Positions 25,620 through 33,704 of a DNA stretch of 33,704 nt are shown piece by piece; the stretch's first letter is position 1; every line of letters starts with the position of its first letter. The notes under the pieces were generated by a model that made no database searches, was not told where the DNA came from, and was given only the letters and a program-made list of their open reading frames with translations. This DNA is from Legionella sp. (GTDB lineage Bacteria; Pseudomonadota; Gammaproteobacteria; Legionellales; Legionellaceae). A program made the position numbers and the translations under genes. The stretch spans positions 1-33,704 of the forward strand of contig JAUXYG010000149.1 of the NCBI GenBank assembly GCA_030694525.1, read 5' to 3'.

Positions 25620-25620
25620 A

Positions 25621-26694
25621 TTAACACCTTATATAGCCTCCGGGAACTGATATAACAGCTCCTTGAAGTTCCAGTTCTGCGAGTTCACCAGTAACCTGTT
25701 CGACCGATAATCCACTGCGTAGAATAATTTGATCAATGCTCGTTGTTTCAAAACCAATGAACTTTACTAGGTTTTCATTCCCGCTGGCAAGGGAAAAAAT
25801 TGGTTTATCAACAGTTTGCTGTTGCCTATCCATTATGAGTTCGTCCAAAACATCATTTACCGAGGTAACTAATTTAGCGCCTTGCTGCAAAAGATAATGA
25901 CAGCCTCGTGCGAGCGGGTTATGAATGGAGCCCGGAATTGCCAAAACATCCCGGTTTTGATCGAGAGCCATTCGAGCTGTGATTAAAGATCCGCTCTTAA
26001 TTGCGGCTTCTATAACCAAAGTGCATAATGATAAACCGCTTATTATACGATTTCTGCGAGGAAAATGTCCAGCTATTGGTGGGCTTTTTAAAGGGAACTC
26101 ACTAATTAACAATCCATTTTGCGTAATATCGCCTGCCAATGACCTATGTCGGCGAGGATAAATACAGTCGATACCCGTTCCTAATACCGCAATAGTCTGA
26201 CCATTGGCTGCAAGACATCCTTTATGTGCTTCTGCATCTATCCCCAAAGCCAGTCCACTAATTATGGTTATACCATTGCGAGCGAGCTCTTTAGAGAAGT
26301 GATATGCATTTTCACTACCAATAACTGATGGATTACGACTGCCAACAATCGCTAACTGTGGTTGATTGAGTGCAGATAATTGTCCTTTTGCGTATAAGAC
26401 AACGGGTGGATCATTAATTTCTTTCAGCAAAGCCGGATAAAGCGGAGAATCCCAGGTAATTAAATGATTATTATCTGATGTCTCTGACCATTTTAAATCA
26501 GCATCTACTGTTTTAAGATCAAACCCGGAAATTGTTTGTGACAGCGACTGAGGCAGCTTGGCCTTAATCATTTCATTAGTCGAGAGCTTGAACAGTTTCG
26601 ATAAATCCGGCCATTTTTGCCATAGCTTGGCAACGGTACGAGGACCAACCTGACTCATTCGGTTCAGAGCCAAAAAATAGCGCAAATTATCCAT
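25621..26694 (-). CDS. dprA: DNA processing protein DprA
   Basis: The 357-residue protein loads RecA on incoming single-stranded DNA during natural transformation. It has a helix-hairpin-helix-like N-terminus (about 12-25, SQVGPRTVAKL), a Rossmann core (about 80-290) with AIVGSRNPS, ISGLALGIDAEAHKG, AVLGTGIDCIYPRRH, ISEF, FPRRNRIISGLS and GSLITARMALDQNR, and a winged-helix end (about 300-357). Competence is known in Legionella. It is divergent from def with 159 bases between. Confidence 0.96.
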   Translation of the reverse strand: MDNLRYFLALNRMSQVGPRTVAKLWQKWPDLSKLFKLSTNEMIKAKLPQSLSQTISGFDLKTVDADLKWSETSDNNHLITWDSPLYPALLKEINDPPVVLYAKGQLSALNQPQLAIVGSRNPSVIGSENAYHFSKELARNGITIISGLALGIDAEAHKGCLAANGQTIAVLGTGIDCIYPRRHRSLAGDITQNGLLISEFPLKSPPIAGHFPRRNRIISGLSLCTLVIEAAIKSGSLITARMALDQNRDVLAIPGSIHNPLARGCHYLLQQGAKLVTSVNDVLDELIMDRQQQTVDKPIFSLASGNENLVKFIGFETTSIDQIILRSGLSVEQVTGELAELELQGAVISVPGGYIRC

Positions 26695-26790
26695 GGCTTA
26701 TGCACTCAAAAGGGCAGATAAAAAAATTAAAAAAACAGAAAAAAACGAGAAGGGATCTCATACATCATTCCTTTGTTGTTGGTTGGTATC

Positions 26791-26825
26791 TTGCAGCATT
26801 GCCTTATATACGTGATAATATCACG
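26791..26825 (+). promoter_or_regulatory. def promoter with overlapping palindrome
   Basis: TTGCAG (26791-26796), a 17-base spacer and GATAAT (26814-26819) form a good sigma-70 promoter 35 bases before the def ATG. The -10 box sits in the exact palindrome CGTGATA-A-TATCACG (26811-26825), which may be a repressor site. Confidence 0.6.
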
Positions 26826-26853
26826 ATTATGACGTGGAGAACCAGAGAAGCAA

Positions 26854-27369
26854 ATGGCTATTCGTAAGATTCTTTATTTACCCGATTCACGACTTAGAAC
26901 CGTGGCGAAACCCGTAACGTGCTTTGACGAGGATTTACAGACTTTAATTAATGATATGTTTGATACCATGTATCATGCGCGTGGCGTGGGCCTTGCAGCG
27001 CCGCAAATTGGGGTCAGTTTGCGTTTATCCGTAATTGATGTGATTGGCGATAAAAAAGAGCAGATTGTTATTATTAACCCAGAAATTGTTTCTGCCCAAG
27101 GCGAAAAGGAATTTGAAGAGGGATGCCTCTCTGTGCCAGGAGCTTATGATACGGTAATTCGTGCTGAAAAAGTTACTGTGAAAGCATTGGATCGTAACGG
27201 CAAACCCTTTGAAATAAGCGCTGATGGGTTATTGGGTGAGTGTTTGCAGCATGAAATAGATCATCTTAATGGTAAATTATTTGTCGATTTATTATCTCCC
27301 TTGAAACGCGTTATGGCGCGCAGAAAGCTGGATAAATTCAAAAGGCGACAGCAGAATTCCAAATCATGA
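26854..27369 (+). CDS. def: Peptide deformylase
   Basis: The 171-residue enzyme removes the formyl group from new N-termini. The three motifs are complete: [10 protein letters not shown] (45-53), EGCLSVPG with metal ligand C91, and QHEIDHLNG with H133, E134 and H137. The basic tail is common. GAGAAG precedes the ATG. It overlaps fmt by the ATGA junction, giving the classical pair that adds and removes formyl groups. Confidence 0.97.
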   Translation: MAIRKILYLPDSRLRTVAKPVTCFDEDLQTLINDMFDTMYHARGVGLAAPQIGVSLRLSVIDVIGDKKEQIVIINPEIVSAQGEKEFEEGCLSVPGAYDTVIRAEKVTVKALDRNGKPFEISADGLLGECLQHEIDHLNGKLFVDLLSPLKRVMARRKLDKFKRRQQNSKS

Positions 27370-28307
27370 GTGGTTTAAATATCGTATTTGCAGGCACACC
27401 CGCATTTGGTATTCCATGTTTGAATGCGCTGCATCAGTCGCACCATAATTTAGTGGCTGTCTATTCTCAACCTGACAGGCCGGCTGGTAGAGGTAGAAAA
27501 TTACAAGCATCTGCTGTTAAAGAGTGGGCAATCGATCATGAAGTTGCCGTATATCAACCGGTTAATTTTAAAAATCCTGAGTCAGTTGCTGCATTGGCAG
27601 CGTTAAAACCTGATGTTTTAATCGTAATCGCTTATGGTTTGATTTTGCCTCGTGCTGTTTTAGATATTCCTCCCCTGGGATGTATTAATGTTCACGCATC
27701 ATTACTTCCTCGCTGGCGTGGAGCATCGCCTATTCAGCATGCCATTCTATATGGCGATGAGACGTCTGGTGTCACCATAATGCAAATGGATGTTGGCATG
27801 GATACCGGTGCTATGTTGGCCAAGGTAGAGTGTAGTATCACCTCTTATGATACAGCCGGGAGCTTACATGATAAATTAGCCGCATTATCTGCCGAGCCCT
27901 TGATGGCCACTCTGGAACAGTTGGCGGTGGGAAATATTCGACCTGAAACGCAAAATAGCGAATTAGCCACCTATGCCGGAAAAATTAATAAAGAAGATGC
28001 ATGTATTAACTGGCAAGAATCAGCAGTGGCGATTCATAGAACAATTCGCGCTTTTAATCCTTGGCCTATTGCCTATACTGCATTAGGGGAAGAAGTATTA
28101 CGTATTCATCAGGCACAGGTCGTTGTCACAGATTGTCCGCAAGCGCCCGGAACTATCATCAGTATTGATAAAAAAGGCCTGTTGGTGGCTACGGGACAGA
28201 ATGCCTTGATGATTGAAAAAATTCAATTCCCAGGGGGTAAAGCCATATCCGTTGCTGATTGGTTAAATACGGGTAAAACTCAATTACAGGCAGGTTTAAA
28301 GTTGTAA
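27366..28307 (+). CDS. fmt: Methionyl-tRNA formyltransferase
   Basis: The 313-residue enzyme formylates Met-tRNA-fMet for initiation, using 10-formyl-tetrahydrofolate. Catalytic residues N108 and H110 are in [13 protein letters not shown] and D146 in DVGMDTGAM. The basic loop [13 protein letters not shown] (37-49) contacts the tRNA. The C-terminal barrel domain (about 208-313) is present. The stop overlaps the rsmB start by one base (TAATG). Confidence 0.97.
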   Translation: MSGLNIVFAGTPAFGIPCLNALHQSHHNLVAVYSQPDRPAGRGRKLQASAVKEWAIDHEVAVYQPVNFKNPESVAALAALKPDVLIVIAYGLILPRAVLDIPPLGCINVHASLLPRWRGASPIQHAILYGDETSGVTIMQMDVGMDTGAMLAKVECSITSYDTAGSLHDKLAALSAEPLMATLEQLAVGNIRPETQNSELATYAGKINKEDACINWQESAVAIHRTIRAFNPWPIAYTALGEEVLRIHQAQVVVTDCPQAPGTIISIDKKGLLVATGQNALMIEKIQFPGGKAISVADWLNTGKTQLQAGLKL

Positions 28308-29599
28308 TGAAAACTAATGAGAGACTTCAGGCCTTAACCATTTTAACCGCGGTTGTAATAGATAAAGCATCTTTATCGCAATTGATGCCAGCAGCGGCTG
28401 ATATTTCCCCAATGACTAAAGAAATTTGTTTCGGATTTTGCCGTCATTATTTTCGACTTGTAGCTATTGCTGATTGCTTGGTGGAAAAAAAACCCAAATC
28501 AATCGAAGTATGGGTAGCTTTGTTAATTGGCTTATATCAGCTTCATTACATGAATATACCTGATTATGCAGTAGTCAAAGAGACCGTGGCTTTATTAGAA
28601 AAAATAAAGAAGGTTTGGGCGAAAGGGTTGGTTAATGCTGTATTGCGTAATTTTTGCCGAAAGCAGAATGAAATACTGGCGAAACTCACCAATGATACTG
28701 CATTCATTTATGGCCAACCTCAAGGGTTGTTAAAGCATTTGAAAACGGATTGGCCCAATGATTGGCAAAATATTGCCATAGCAAATGATGCTCATCCGCC
28801 CATGACCTTACGCGTCAATCAGCAAAAAATTTCAGTGACCGATTATCTTAATTTATTACAAAAAAATGAAATTTCAGCTTCGAAACATCCTGTCGCGCCC
28901 CAGGGGATTACTCTGGACACTCCCTGTAATGTTTCCAGCTTACCAGGATTTGCGGAAGGATATGTTTCGGTACAGGATGGCGCACCTCAACTTGCTGCCA
29001 CATTACTTGATTTAAAGCCAGGGTTACGTGTACTTGATGCGTGTTGTGCACCAGGCGGGAAAACGTGCCATATCCTTGAGTCACAGCCAGCGCTTGGTGA
29101 ATGTATCGCCTTAGATGTAGATCCCCGTCGATTAACAAGAGTAAAAGAAAATCTGGAAAGACTGCATCTTAATGCCACTCTATTACAAGGTGATGCCTTG
29201 TTTCCGGAGCGGTGGTGGGACAGGCAATTATTTGATCGAATTTTGCTGGATGCCCCTTGCTCAGCAACGGGAGTGATAAGACGGCATTCGGATATAAAAT
29301 TATTACGCACGGATGAAGAAATAGAAGCGGCTGCGGAAATTCAGAAAAAAATGCTTCATTCATTATGGCCATTGTTAGCACCTGGTGGCTTGTTACTTTA
29401 TGCTACTTGTTCCATTATTGCTATTGAAAATGAAAAACAAATAGCCGCTTTTTTAGCAAGCCAACCGGATTGCCGCTTAATAAACGACACCTATTCCTGG
29501 GGCAGAAATACCGGACACGGTCAGCAGATTTTACCGGGGGAAGACGGGATGGATGGCTTCTTTTACAGCGTGCTGCTTAAGAATAAGGAAAAGGAATGA
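28307..29599 (+). CDS. rsmB: 16S rRNA m5C967 methyltransferase RsmB
   Basis: The 430-residue protein has a NusB-like N-terminal RNA-binding domain (about 1-130) and a Rossmann methyltransferase. The S-adenosylmethionine site is DACCAPGGKT (244-253). The two catalytic cysteines are C318 in LDAPCSATG and C368 in YATCSI, matching E. coli C325 and C375. It overlaps both neighbours (TAATG with fmt, ATGA with the next gene), which shows one coupled operon. Confidence 0.96.
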   Translation: MKTNERLQALTILTAVVIDKASLSQLMPAAADISPMTKEICFGFCRHYFRLVAIADCLVEKKPKSIEVWVALLIGLYQLHYMNIPDYAVVKETVALLEKIKKVWAKGLVNAVLRNFCRKQNEILAKLTNDTAFIYGQPQGLLKHLKTDWPNDWQNIAIANDAHPPMTLRVNQQKISVTDYLNLLQKNEISASKHPVAPQGITLDTPCNVSSLPGFAEGYVSVQDGAPQLAATLLDLKPGLRVLDACCAPGGKTCHILESQPALGECIALDVDPRRLTRVKENLERLHLNATLLQGDALFPERWWDRQLFDRILLDAPCSATGVIRRHSDIKLLRTDEEIEAAAEIQKKMLHSLWPLLAPGGLLLYATCSIIAIENEKQIAAFLASQPDCRLINDTYSWGRNTGHGQQILPGEDGMDGFFYSVLLKNKEKE

Positions 29600-30342
29600 A
29601 TATTAATTGGCCCTTAATCATTTTTTTGTTTTGTTTGTGCATTCCTGGTGTCCTGATTGCCATGAACCGGCTTATCCATTGTTTGTTGCCTAACAATACT
29701 GATGAATTAAAAAAAAGATTTAGTCGATTTGCCATCCTGCAAACCTTGTTTATGGTTTTTGTAATGAGCTTTACCGGGGCAGTACTATCTCTACGCACTG
29801 GATTGAATGCGCCAATTTTAGAAGGTTTATTACAAGGTAATGCAGGATTAGATGCAATTTTTCCCATTTTATTGCCTACTTTTCTCTATTCAATGTTGGC
29901 TTTGATTGTATTTTGTATCCTGTACTATGGTTTGGTAGCGACCATTCTTGATGAGCACAGTATGCAGGTTATGGTAAAATTAAGGGCCTCTCTGGGGGTT
30001 GATGGCTGTGTGCTTTACGGTGGCGTTGCTGAAGAAGTTATCGCGCGTTGGGGGTTAATGAATCTGGTTGCTTTTTTTGCCATGATTTTTGCCGGAGGAA
30101 TAAACGGCGGAGTGATAATCGTGGCCATTGTTATTAGTAGCCTTATGTTCGCAGTAGGGCAGATTCCAGCCTATATTGCTGCAGGCTGCATTTCCAGCAG
30201 GCGTTTTGTTTATTCTATAGTCTTGCTTAGCATGTGGCCATCACTCATATTTGGTTTTTTATTTTGGCAATATGGACTTCTCTCAGCAATACTGGCGCAT
30301 ATGCTATTTCACCTCGGTTGGGCTTTATACGATAGAAAGTAA
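29596..30342 (+). CDS. CPBP-type intramembrane protein with altered motif 2
   Basis: The 248-residue protein has about seven hydrophobic segments. It resembles the CPBP family (CAAX protease/bacteriocin-processing), intramembrane metalloprotease relatives of Rce1. Motif 1 is EE at 146-147 with R151 (AEEVIARWG), and a late motif is AHMLFHL with H235 and H239. The second motif, usually F-x-x-x-H, reads FAVGQIPAY, with Gln189 in place of His, so metal binding may be weakened or lost. It starts within the rsmB stop (ATGA) with AAGGA before it, so it belongs to the def operon. Substrate unknown. Family assignment is by motif only. Confidence 0.7.
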   Translation: MNINWPLIIFLFCLCIPGVLIAMNRLIHCLLPNNTDELKKRFSRFAILQTLFMVFVMSFTGAVLSLRTGLNAPILEGLLQGNAGLDAIFPILLPTFLYSMLALIVFCILYYGLVATILDEHSMQVMVKLRASLGVDGCVLYGGVAEEVIARWGLMNLVAFFAMIFAGGINGGVIIVAIVISSLMFAVGQIPAYIAAGCISSRRFVYSIVLLSMWPSLIFGFLFWQYGLLSAILAHMLFHLGWALYDRK

Positions 30343-30345
30343 CTG

Positions 30346-31296
30346 CTAATTGGCAACACGACGCTTGTGGACGTACATTTTGTCATCACTTTCTTTGAGC
30401 AAATCATTGATATTCTGGTGTTTCTCTTTATCGTGCTCAATATAACCCACACTGTATTCAATTTTATAGGGTTTTTTTATCTTGGCGAGCCTTGCGTTTA
30501 ACCGGACTAATAATTTATCGATTTCTTTATAAGGCAAATTTGAGCATAAAACACAGAATTCGTCCCCTCCCAAACGTGCAATAATATCGGAATCACGAAA
30601 TACATCTAACAAGCATTTTGAAAAATGTTTAAGTACCTCATCACCCTCTTTATGACCGTAGGTATCATTAATGTGTTTAAATTTGTCCAAATCAAAAAAG
30701 AGTAGACTAATATTGCTGTCATTTCGTTGATTTAATTTAAACGCTTGTGTACTTAACGTGATGAAGCCGCGGCGATTGGTTAAGCCAGTTAGTTCATCAG
30801 TAGTAGAAAGGTGTCTCGCTTCCAGCTCGGTTTGAACCATATCTGCTAAATCCCGCATTATGGCTTGCTCTTCCTGACTAAACTGACGAGATTTATCGTC
30901 TATAAGACATAAAGTTCCTACGTTAAACATATTCTTGATTTTAAGTGGGCATCCCAAATAAAATTTAATATTTGGATCACTTAATACCAGGGGGTTATCA
31001 CAAAAGCGATTATCCACACTGGCATCTTCAACAATCATAATGTCATCTTTTAAAATGGCATGACTGCAAAAAGAAACATCACGTGACGTCTCGCATGCCG
31101 CTAGGCCCTGTTTTGATTTGAACCATTGTCTATCAGACTCTACCAGAGAAATTAAGGCAATGGGTACGTGGAATAATTGTTTTGCAATGCGAGTTATTCG
31201 ATCAAAACGCTCTTCCGCTTCGGTATCCATAATGTGCAGATTGTATAAAGCTGCCAATCGTTGTGGTTCATTACGGGGTTTTACAGGATGACTCAT
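30346..31296 (-). CDS. GAF-GGDEF diguanylate cyclase
   Basis: The 316-residue protein has a GAF domain (about 25-160, with ALISLVESDRQWFKS and CETSRDVSFCSHAIL, a typical cyclase-linked GAF) and a C-terminal GGDEF domain (about 162-316). The active site is intact, RLGGDEF at 241-247, and the RxxD inhibitory site R234-D237 is five residues before it, so product feedback is expected. There is no membrane segment, so it is cytosolic and makes cyclic di-GMP in response to an unknown GAF ligand. No EAL or HD-GYP partner adjoins. The ATG at 31296 has AAGGAT. It converges with the CPBP gene, only 3 bases apart. Confidence 0.94.
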   Translation of the reverse strand: MSHPVKPRNEPQRLAALYNLHIMDTEAEERFDRITRIAKQLFHVPIALISLVESDRQWFKSKQGLAACETSRDVSFCSHAILKDDIMIVEDASVDNRFCDNPLVLSDPNIKFYLGCPLKIKNMFNVGTLCLIDDKSRQFSQEEQAIMRDLADMVQTELEARHLSTTDELTGLTNRRGFITLSTQAFKLNQRNDSNISLLFFDLDKFKHINDTYGHKEGDEVLKHFSKCLLDVFRDSDIIARLGGDEFCVLCSNLPYKEIDKLLVRLNARLAKIKKPYKIEYSVGYIEHDKEKHQNINDLLKESDDKMYVHKRRVAN

Positions 31297-31486
31297 GAAT
31301 AATCCTTTTCTGTCCGTTTATTTTAATAATAGTACAAAAATATTCCTTTTTTAACTGATTATTTGTGTTAAATAAAGCTAGAGTAGCCTTGAATTGTAAA
31401 ATAAAAGTAAAGGCAAATGCTCTTAATCATGCCTTAATTTAAATCATTTATTCTGACATGGTACCGTGTTCATTAAGGACCAAATA

Positions 31487-31987
31487 ATGGTTATTAAAAA
31501 CAATGTAAGTAGTGAATTTGCTGATTTATTAGGGCAGCTTCAAACCACTCCAAACAATTCTGATATTAAGCAAGCTCTGGTGAATCGTTTACCTGAAATG
31601 ATGGCTTTGGCAAAAGTAAATTCTTTAGCCCTGTTTCGGCTGGCGCAAATTCACGCCCCTTCATCGCCGCAATACAAACAGATGATGGCTGATTCTGCTA
31701 AAATGGGTTGTACTAATGCCATGCTTGCCCTGTGCGAAGTTTTGGTGTCATCTGGCTCTGATAGCGATTTGCAAAGTGCGGCTCACTACATCCAGAAAAT
31801 TGAACGCTCCTCTGATTCTTATATCAGAAGCAAATGCGACACGTTACTTGATTCCAATCCGCATCTTCAGGTTCGGGTTGCTGTTTTAAATAAAGAGAGT
31901 AACTATTCTGCGGGCATTCGCTTTTTTGTAGGCGAGTCAGAGGCTTCTCTAAAAGAGTTTGGGTTTAGGAATACACCTGGTATTTAG
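31487..31987 (+). CDS. Orphan soluble helical protein
   Basis: I start this 166-residue protein at ATG 31487, which has AAGGA 7 bases upstream; the GTG at 31466 lies before that ribosome site. It is soluble and helical. The middle part (MADSAKMGCTNAMLALCEVL, then LQSAAHYIQKIE) resembles Sel1/TPR-like repeats weakly. The tail VGESEASLKEFGFRNT is acidic then basic/hydrophobic, loosely like effector secretion signals, but that is weak. No family is recognised. It lies 57 bases before parB on the same strand, in a shared transcript perhaps. Confidence 0.7.
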   Translation: MVIKNNVSSEFADLLGQLQTTPNNSDIKQALVNRLPEMMALAKVNSLALFRLAQIHAPSSPQYKQMMADSAKMGCTNAMLALCEVLVSSGSDSDLQSAAHYIQKIERSSDSYIRSKCDTLLDSNPHLQVRVAVLNKESNYSAGIRFFVGESEASLKEFGFRNTPGI

Positions 31988-32043
31988 GCAAATTATTTCC
32001 TTTTCAGGCGGAATATGAAACAATTCATTCCTTCCAGTAGACT

Positions 32044-32844
32044 ATGTCAAATATGCAAGCCACGTTTATTCACCTCCCCATTGAAAACCTCCAGCCTGGA
32101 CGATATCAACCGCGTCAGGATTTTCATTTGCAAGGTTTGGAAGAATTAGCCCAATCCATACAGTCTCAGGGTTTAATTGAACCATTAGTTGTTAGAGAAA
32201 TTGCCAAAGCAAAATATGAAATAATTGCGGGGGAGCGCCGTTGGCGGGCAGCGAAAATCGCCGGTTTATCACAAATTCCATGTATGGTTGGTGCGTATAC
32301 AGATAAGCAAGCCTGTGCCCTTACTTTGATTGAGAATATTCAGCGCCAGGATTTGAATTTAATCGAGGAAGCCAGGGGTTATCGCCGTTTAATTGATGAA
32401 TTTCATTATCAGCAGGATGAAATTGGGTTATTGGTTGGCAAATCGCGCAGCCATATTGCCAACATCTTACGTTTATTGACGCTCACCGATTCTATTAAAG
32501 AGATGATTGCCAGTAAATTTCTAACTTTAGGTCATGCCCGTGTCCTGGTTGGATTGACACCACCTCAGCAGGTTTTCTTTGCGACGCATAGTATCGAGCA
32601 ACAATGGTCGGTTCGACAATTGGAACAGGCTATTAAAGAGCAACGAAATAAAAAACATTCAGTTATTCCAAATGGCAAAAAAGATCGGGACATTGAACGC
32701 TTACAAACTGTTTTAGCGGAACAGGTGGGTGCTCCTGTTCAAATTGTAAACGATGAAGAAGAGGGCGGGTGGTTAAAAGTAAAATTTTTCGATAATGATA
32801 CCCTTGCAGGACTGTTGGAGCGTCTGGGCTTGAGATATGATTAG
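32044..32844 (+). CDS. parB: ParB/Spo0J-family partition protein
   Basis: The 266-residue protein has the ParB N-terminal CTPase domain (about 8-100, IENLQPGRYQPR, then GERRWRAA at 63-70, the nucleotide motif), ENIQRQDLNLIEEARGY, a helix-turn-helix (about 124-145, KSRSHIANILRL) that binds parS, and a C-terminal dimerisation part. ParB clamps on DNA near parS and helps segregate the origin. There is no parA beside it, and neither rsmG nor mnmG, so it is not the usual locus on this evidence. The ribosome site before ATG 32044 is poor; ATG 32053 is an alternative. Confidence 0.9.
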   Translation: MSNMQATFIHLPIENLQPGRYQPRQDFHLQGLEELAQSIQSQGLIEPLVVREIAKAKYEIIAGERRWRAAKIAGLSQIPCMVGAYTDKQACALTLIENIQRQDLNLIEEARGYRRLIDEFHYQQDEIGLLVGKSRSHIANILRLLTLTDSIKEMIASKFLTLGHARVLVGLTPPQQVFFATHSIEQQWSVRQLEQAIKEQRNKKHSVIPNGKKDRDIERLQTVLAEQVGAPVQIVNDEEEGGWLKVKFFDNDTLAGLLERLGLRYD

Positions 32845-32885
32845 CTATTACTTTTTTTTGTATTTAATTTAAGGAATTTAATCTA

Positions 32886-33704
32886 ATGAAAAGGATGTTA
32901 ACTGTCGTTGGTTTGTGGGCGTTAGGATCGATTACATCCTCAGCTGCAAGCTTACAAATTAGTCTGGATCAGTTAATCAATCGTTTAAATCCTCATGTGA
33001 ACCTCGGAATGGTGGTCGTCGATTTAACTTCTGGTGAAACTTTGTATAAGCGTAATGCCAATCGGCTTTATATTCCTGCCAGTAATATGAAACTCTTTTC
33101 CGAAGCCGCAGCCTTGATGGCCTTAGGCCCAGATTATCGATTTAAAAACCAGTTAAGTACCAGTGCCAGCCAATTACAGCAGGGCATTTTGCAGGGTAAT
33201 TTATACATTCATCTGAGTGGAGATCCTTCGTTTAGTCGTGATGATTTAAAAACATTGCTTGCTACTCTTAAACAGTGGAACATCAACACCATTCAGGGCA
33301 ATGTAGTTATCGACAGCAGCCTCGCATTGGTTGATCCCTATCCTCCAGGATGGTTAACAGCAGATTTAGCTTATAGTTATGGTGCTCCCATTGCTCCTTT
33401 GATGCTTGATGCCAATCGATTAACGATCACGGTTAACCCTGCAGCTCAGGTTGGTTCACCTGCTATTGTTGAGGTGGATGATGGGGGTGGGGCCATTGTT
33501 CTCAATAATCAGGCAACGACTAAAGCAAATGAAAAAGGATGCGGCGTAGGATTTAATCTGGATAAAGACAATAATCTTACTGTAAGAGGCTGTGTGGGCA
33601 TCGGTCAATGGGCAGTACAGCAACGTATCGCTATTAAAAATCCGCTGATGTACGCTCAGGGAATGATAAAAAGTGAATTGGCAAAAGAAAATATAAAATT
33701 CAAC
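32886..33704 (+). CDS. dacB: D-alanyl-D-alanine carboxypeptidase, PBP4 type, cut by window end
   Basis: The first 273 residues of an S13 family peptidase are inside the window; the rest is beyond it. It has a signal peptide (about 1-22, cleavage after SSAA) and the SxxK active-site box with S66 and K69 in IPASNMKLF. A later YSYGAPIAPLMLDANRL is typical of PBP4, as is the insertion after the first part. SxN and KTG boxes are not yet reached. It acts in the periplasm, trimming peptide stems and cross-links in peptidoglycan. AAGGAA precedes the ATG at 32886. It lies 41 bases after parB. Confidence 0.92.
   Translation, partial: MKRMLTVVGLWALGSITSSAASLQISLDQLINRLNPHVNLGMVVVDLTSGETLYKRNANRLYIPASNMKLFSEAAALMALGPDYRFKNQLSTSASQLQQGILQGNLYIHLSGDPSFSRDDLKTLLATLKQWNINTIQGNVVIDSSLALVDPYPPGWLTADLAYSYGAPIAPLMLDANRLTITVNPAAQVGSPAIVEVDDGGGAIVLNNQATTKANEKGCGVGFNLDKDNNLTVRGCVGIGQWAVQQRIAIKNPLMYAQGMIKSELAKENIKFN

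Noticed and set aside
31466..31486. GTG 31466 as start of the orphan gene
   Set aside because: AAGGA at 31475-31479 fits ATG 31487 and would be inside the longer frame.

Overview
The window is AT-rich gammaproteobacterial chromosome and most likely comes from Legionella or a close relative in the Legionellales. I infer this from three things: the gene order of the envelope cluster without dxr between cdsA and rseP, the low-GC codon use, and several lineage-specific proteins of the kind Legionella carries (a long 27-residue helical-repeat protein with an extra C-terminal domain, and small orphan proteins). I ran no database search, so species and family names rest on recognised motifs and gene order.

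Left part (1-5600): accessory genes. A 547-residue protein made mainly of thirteen full 27-residue repeats (134-1777), a secreted adenosine deaminase-like enzyme (1900-3387), a gene broken by two one-base frameshifts (3499-4291), a perfect 18-bp hairpin beside it, and a lone periplasmic ligand-binding protein (4439-5551).

Middle (5600-20500): conserved envelope and housekeeping genes. On the minus strand gpmI-envC-ctpA combine glycolysis with cell-wall amidase activation and a periplasmic processing protease. A small Gly/His/Asn/Cys-containing secreted protein separates them from the plus-strand run uppS-cdsA-rseP-bamA-ompH(skp)-lpxD-fabZ-lpxA-crcB-serS. This run makes the lipid carrier, phospholipid precursor, lipid A precursors and outer-membrane protein assembly machinery. 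dxr and lpxB, which sit in this cluster in E. coli, are missing from it.

An accessory gap (20440-22825) holds two orphan genes and about 830 bases without a gene. That stretch carries an inverted pair of a dispersed palindromic-type repeat and an imperfect 80-bp direct duplication.

Right part (22826-33704): dprA-smg-topA on the minus strand is divergent from def-fmt-rsmB and a CPBP-type membrane protein on the plus strand, the classical def/dprA locus. Then follow a GAF-GGDEF diguanylate cyclase (minus), a small orphan protein, a ParB-family protein with no ParA beside it, and the 5' part of a dacB/PBP4-type gene running off the window end.

I found no CRISPR array, tRNA, rRNA, intact insertion sequence or prophage. 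The points most worth a second look are the repeat protein, the doubly frameshifted gene, the repeat-rich gap, palindromes overlapping the def, bamA and gpmI promoter regions, the CPBP protein with Gln in place of its motif-2 His, and the solitary ParB.
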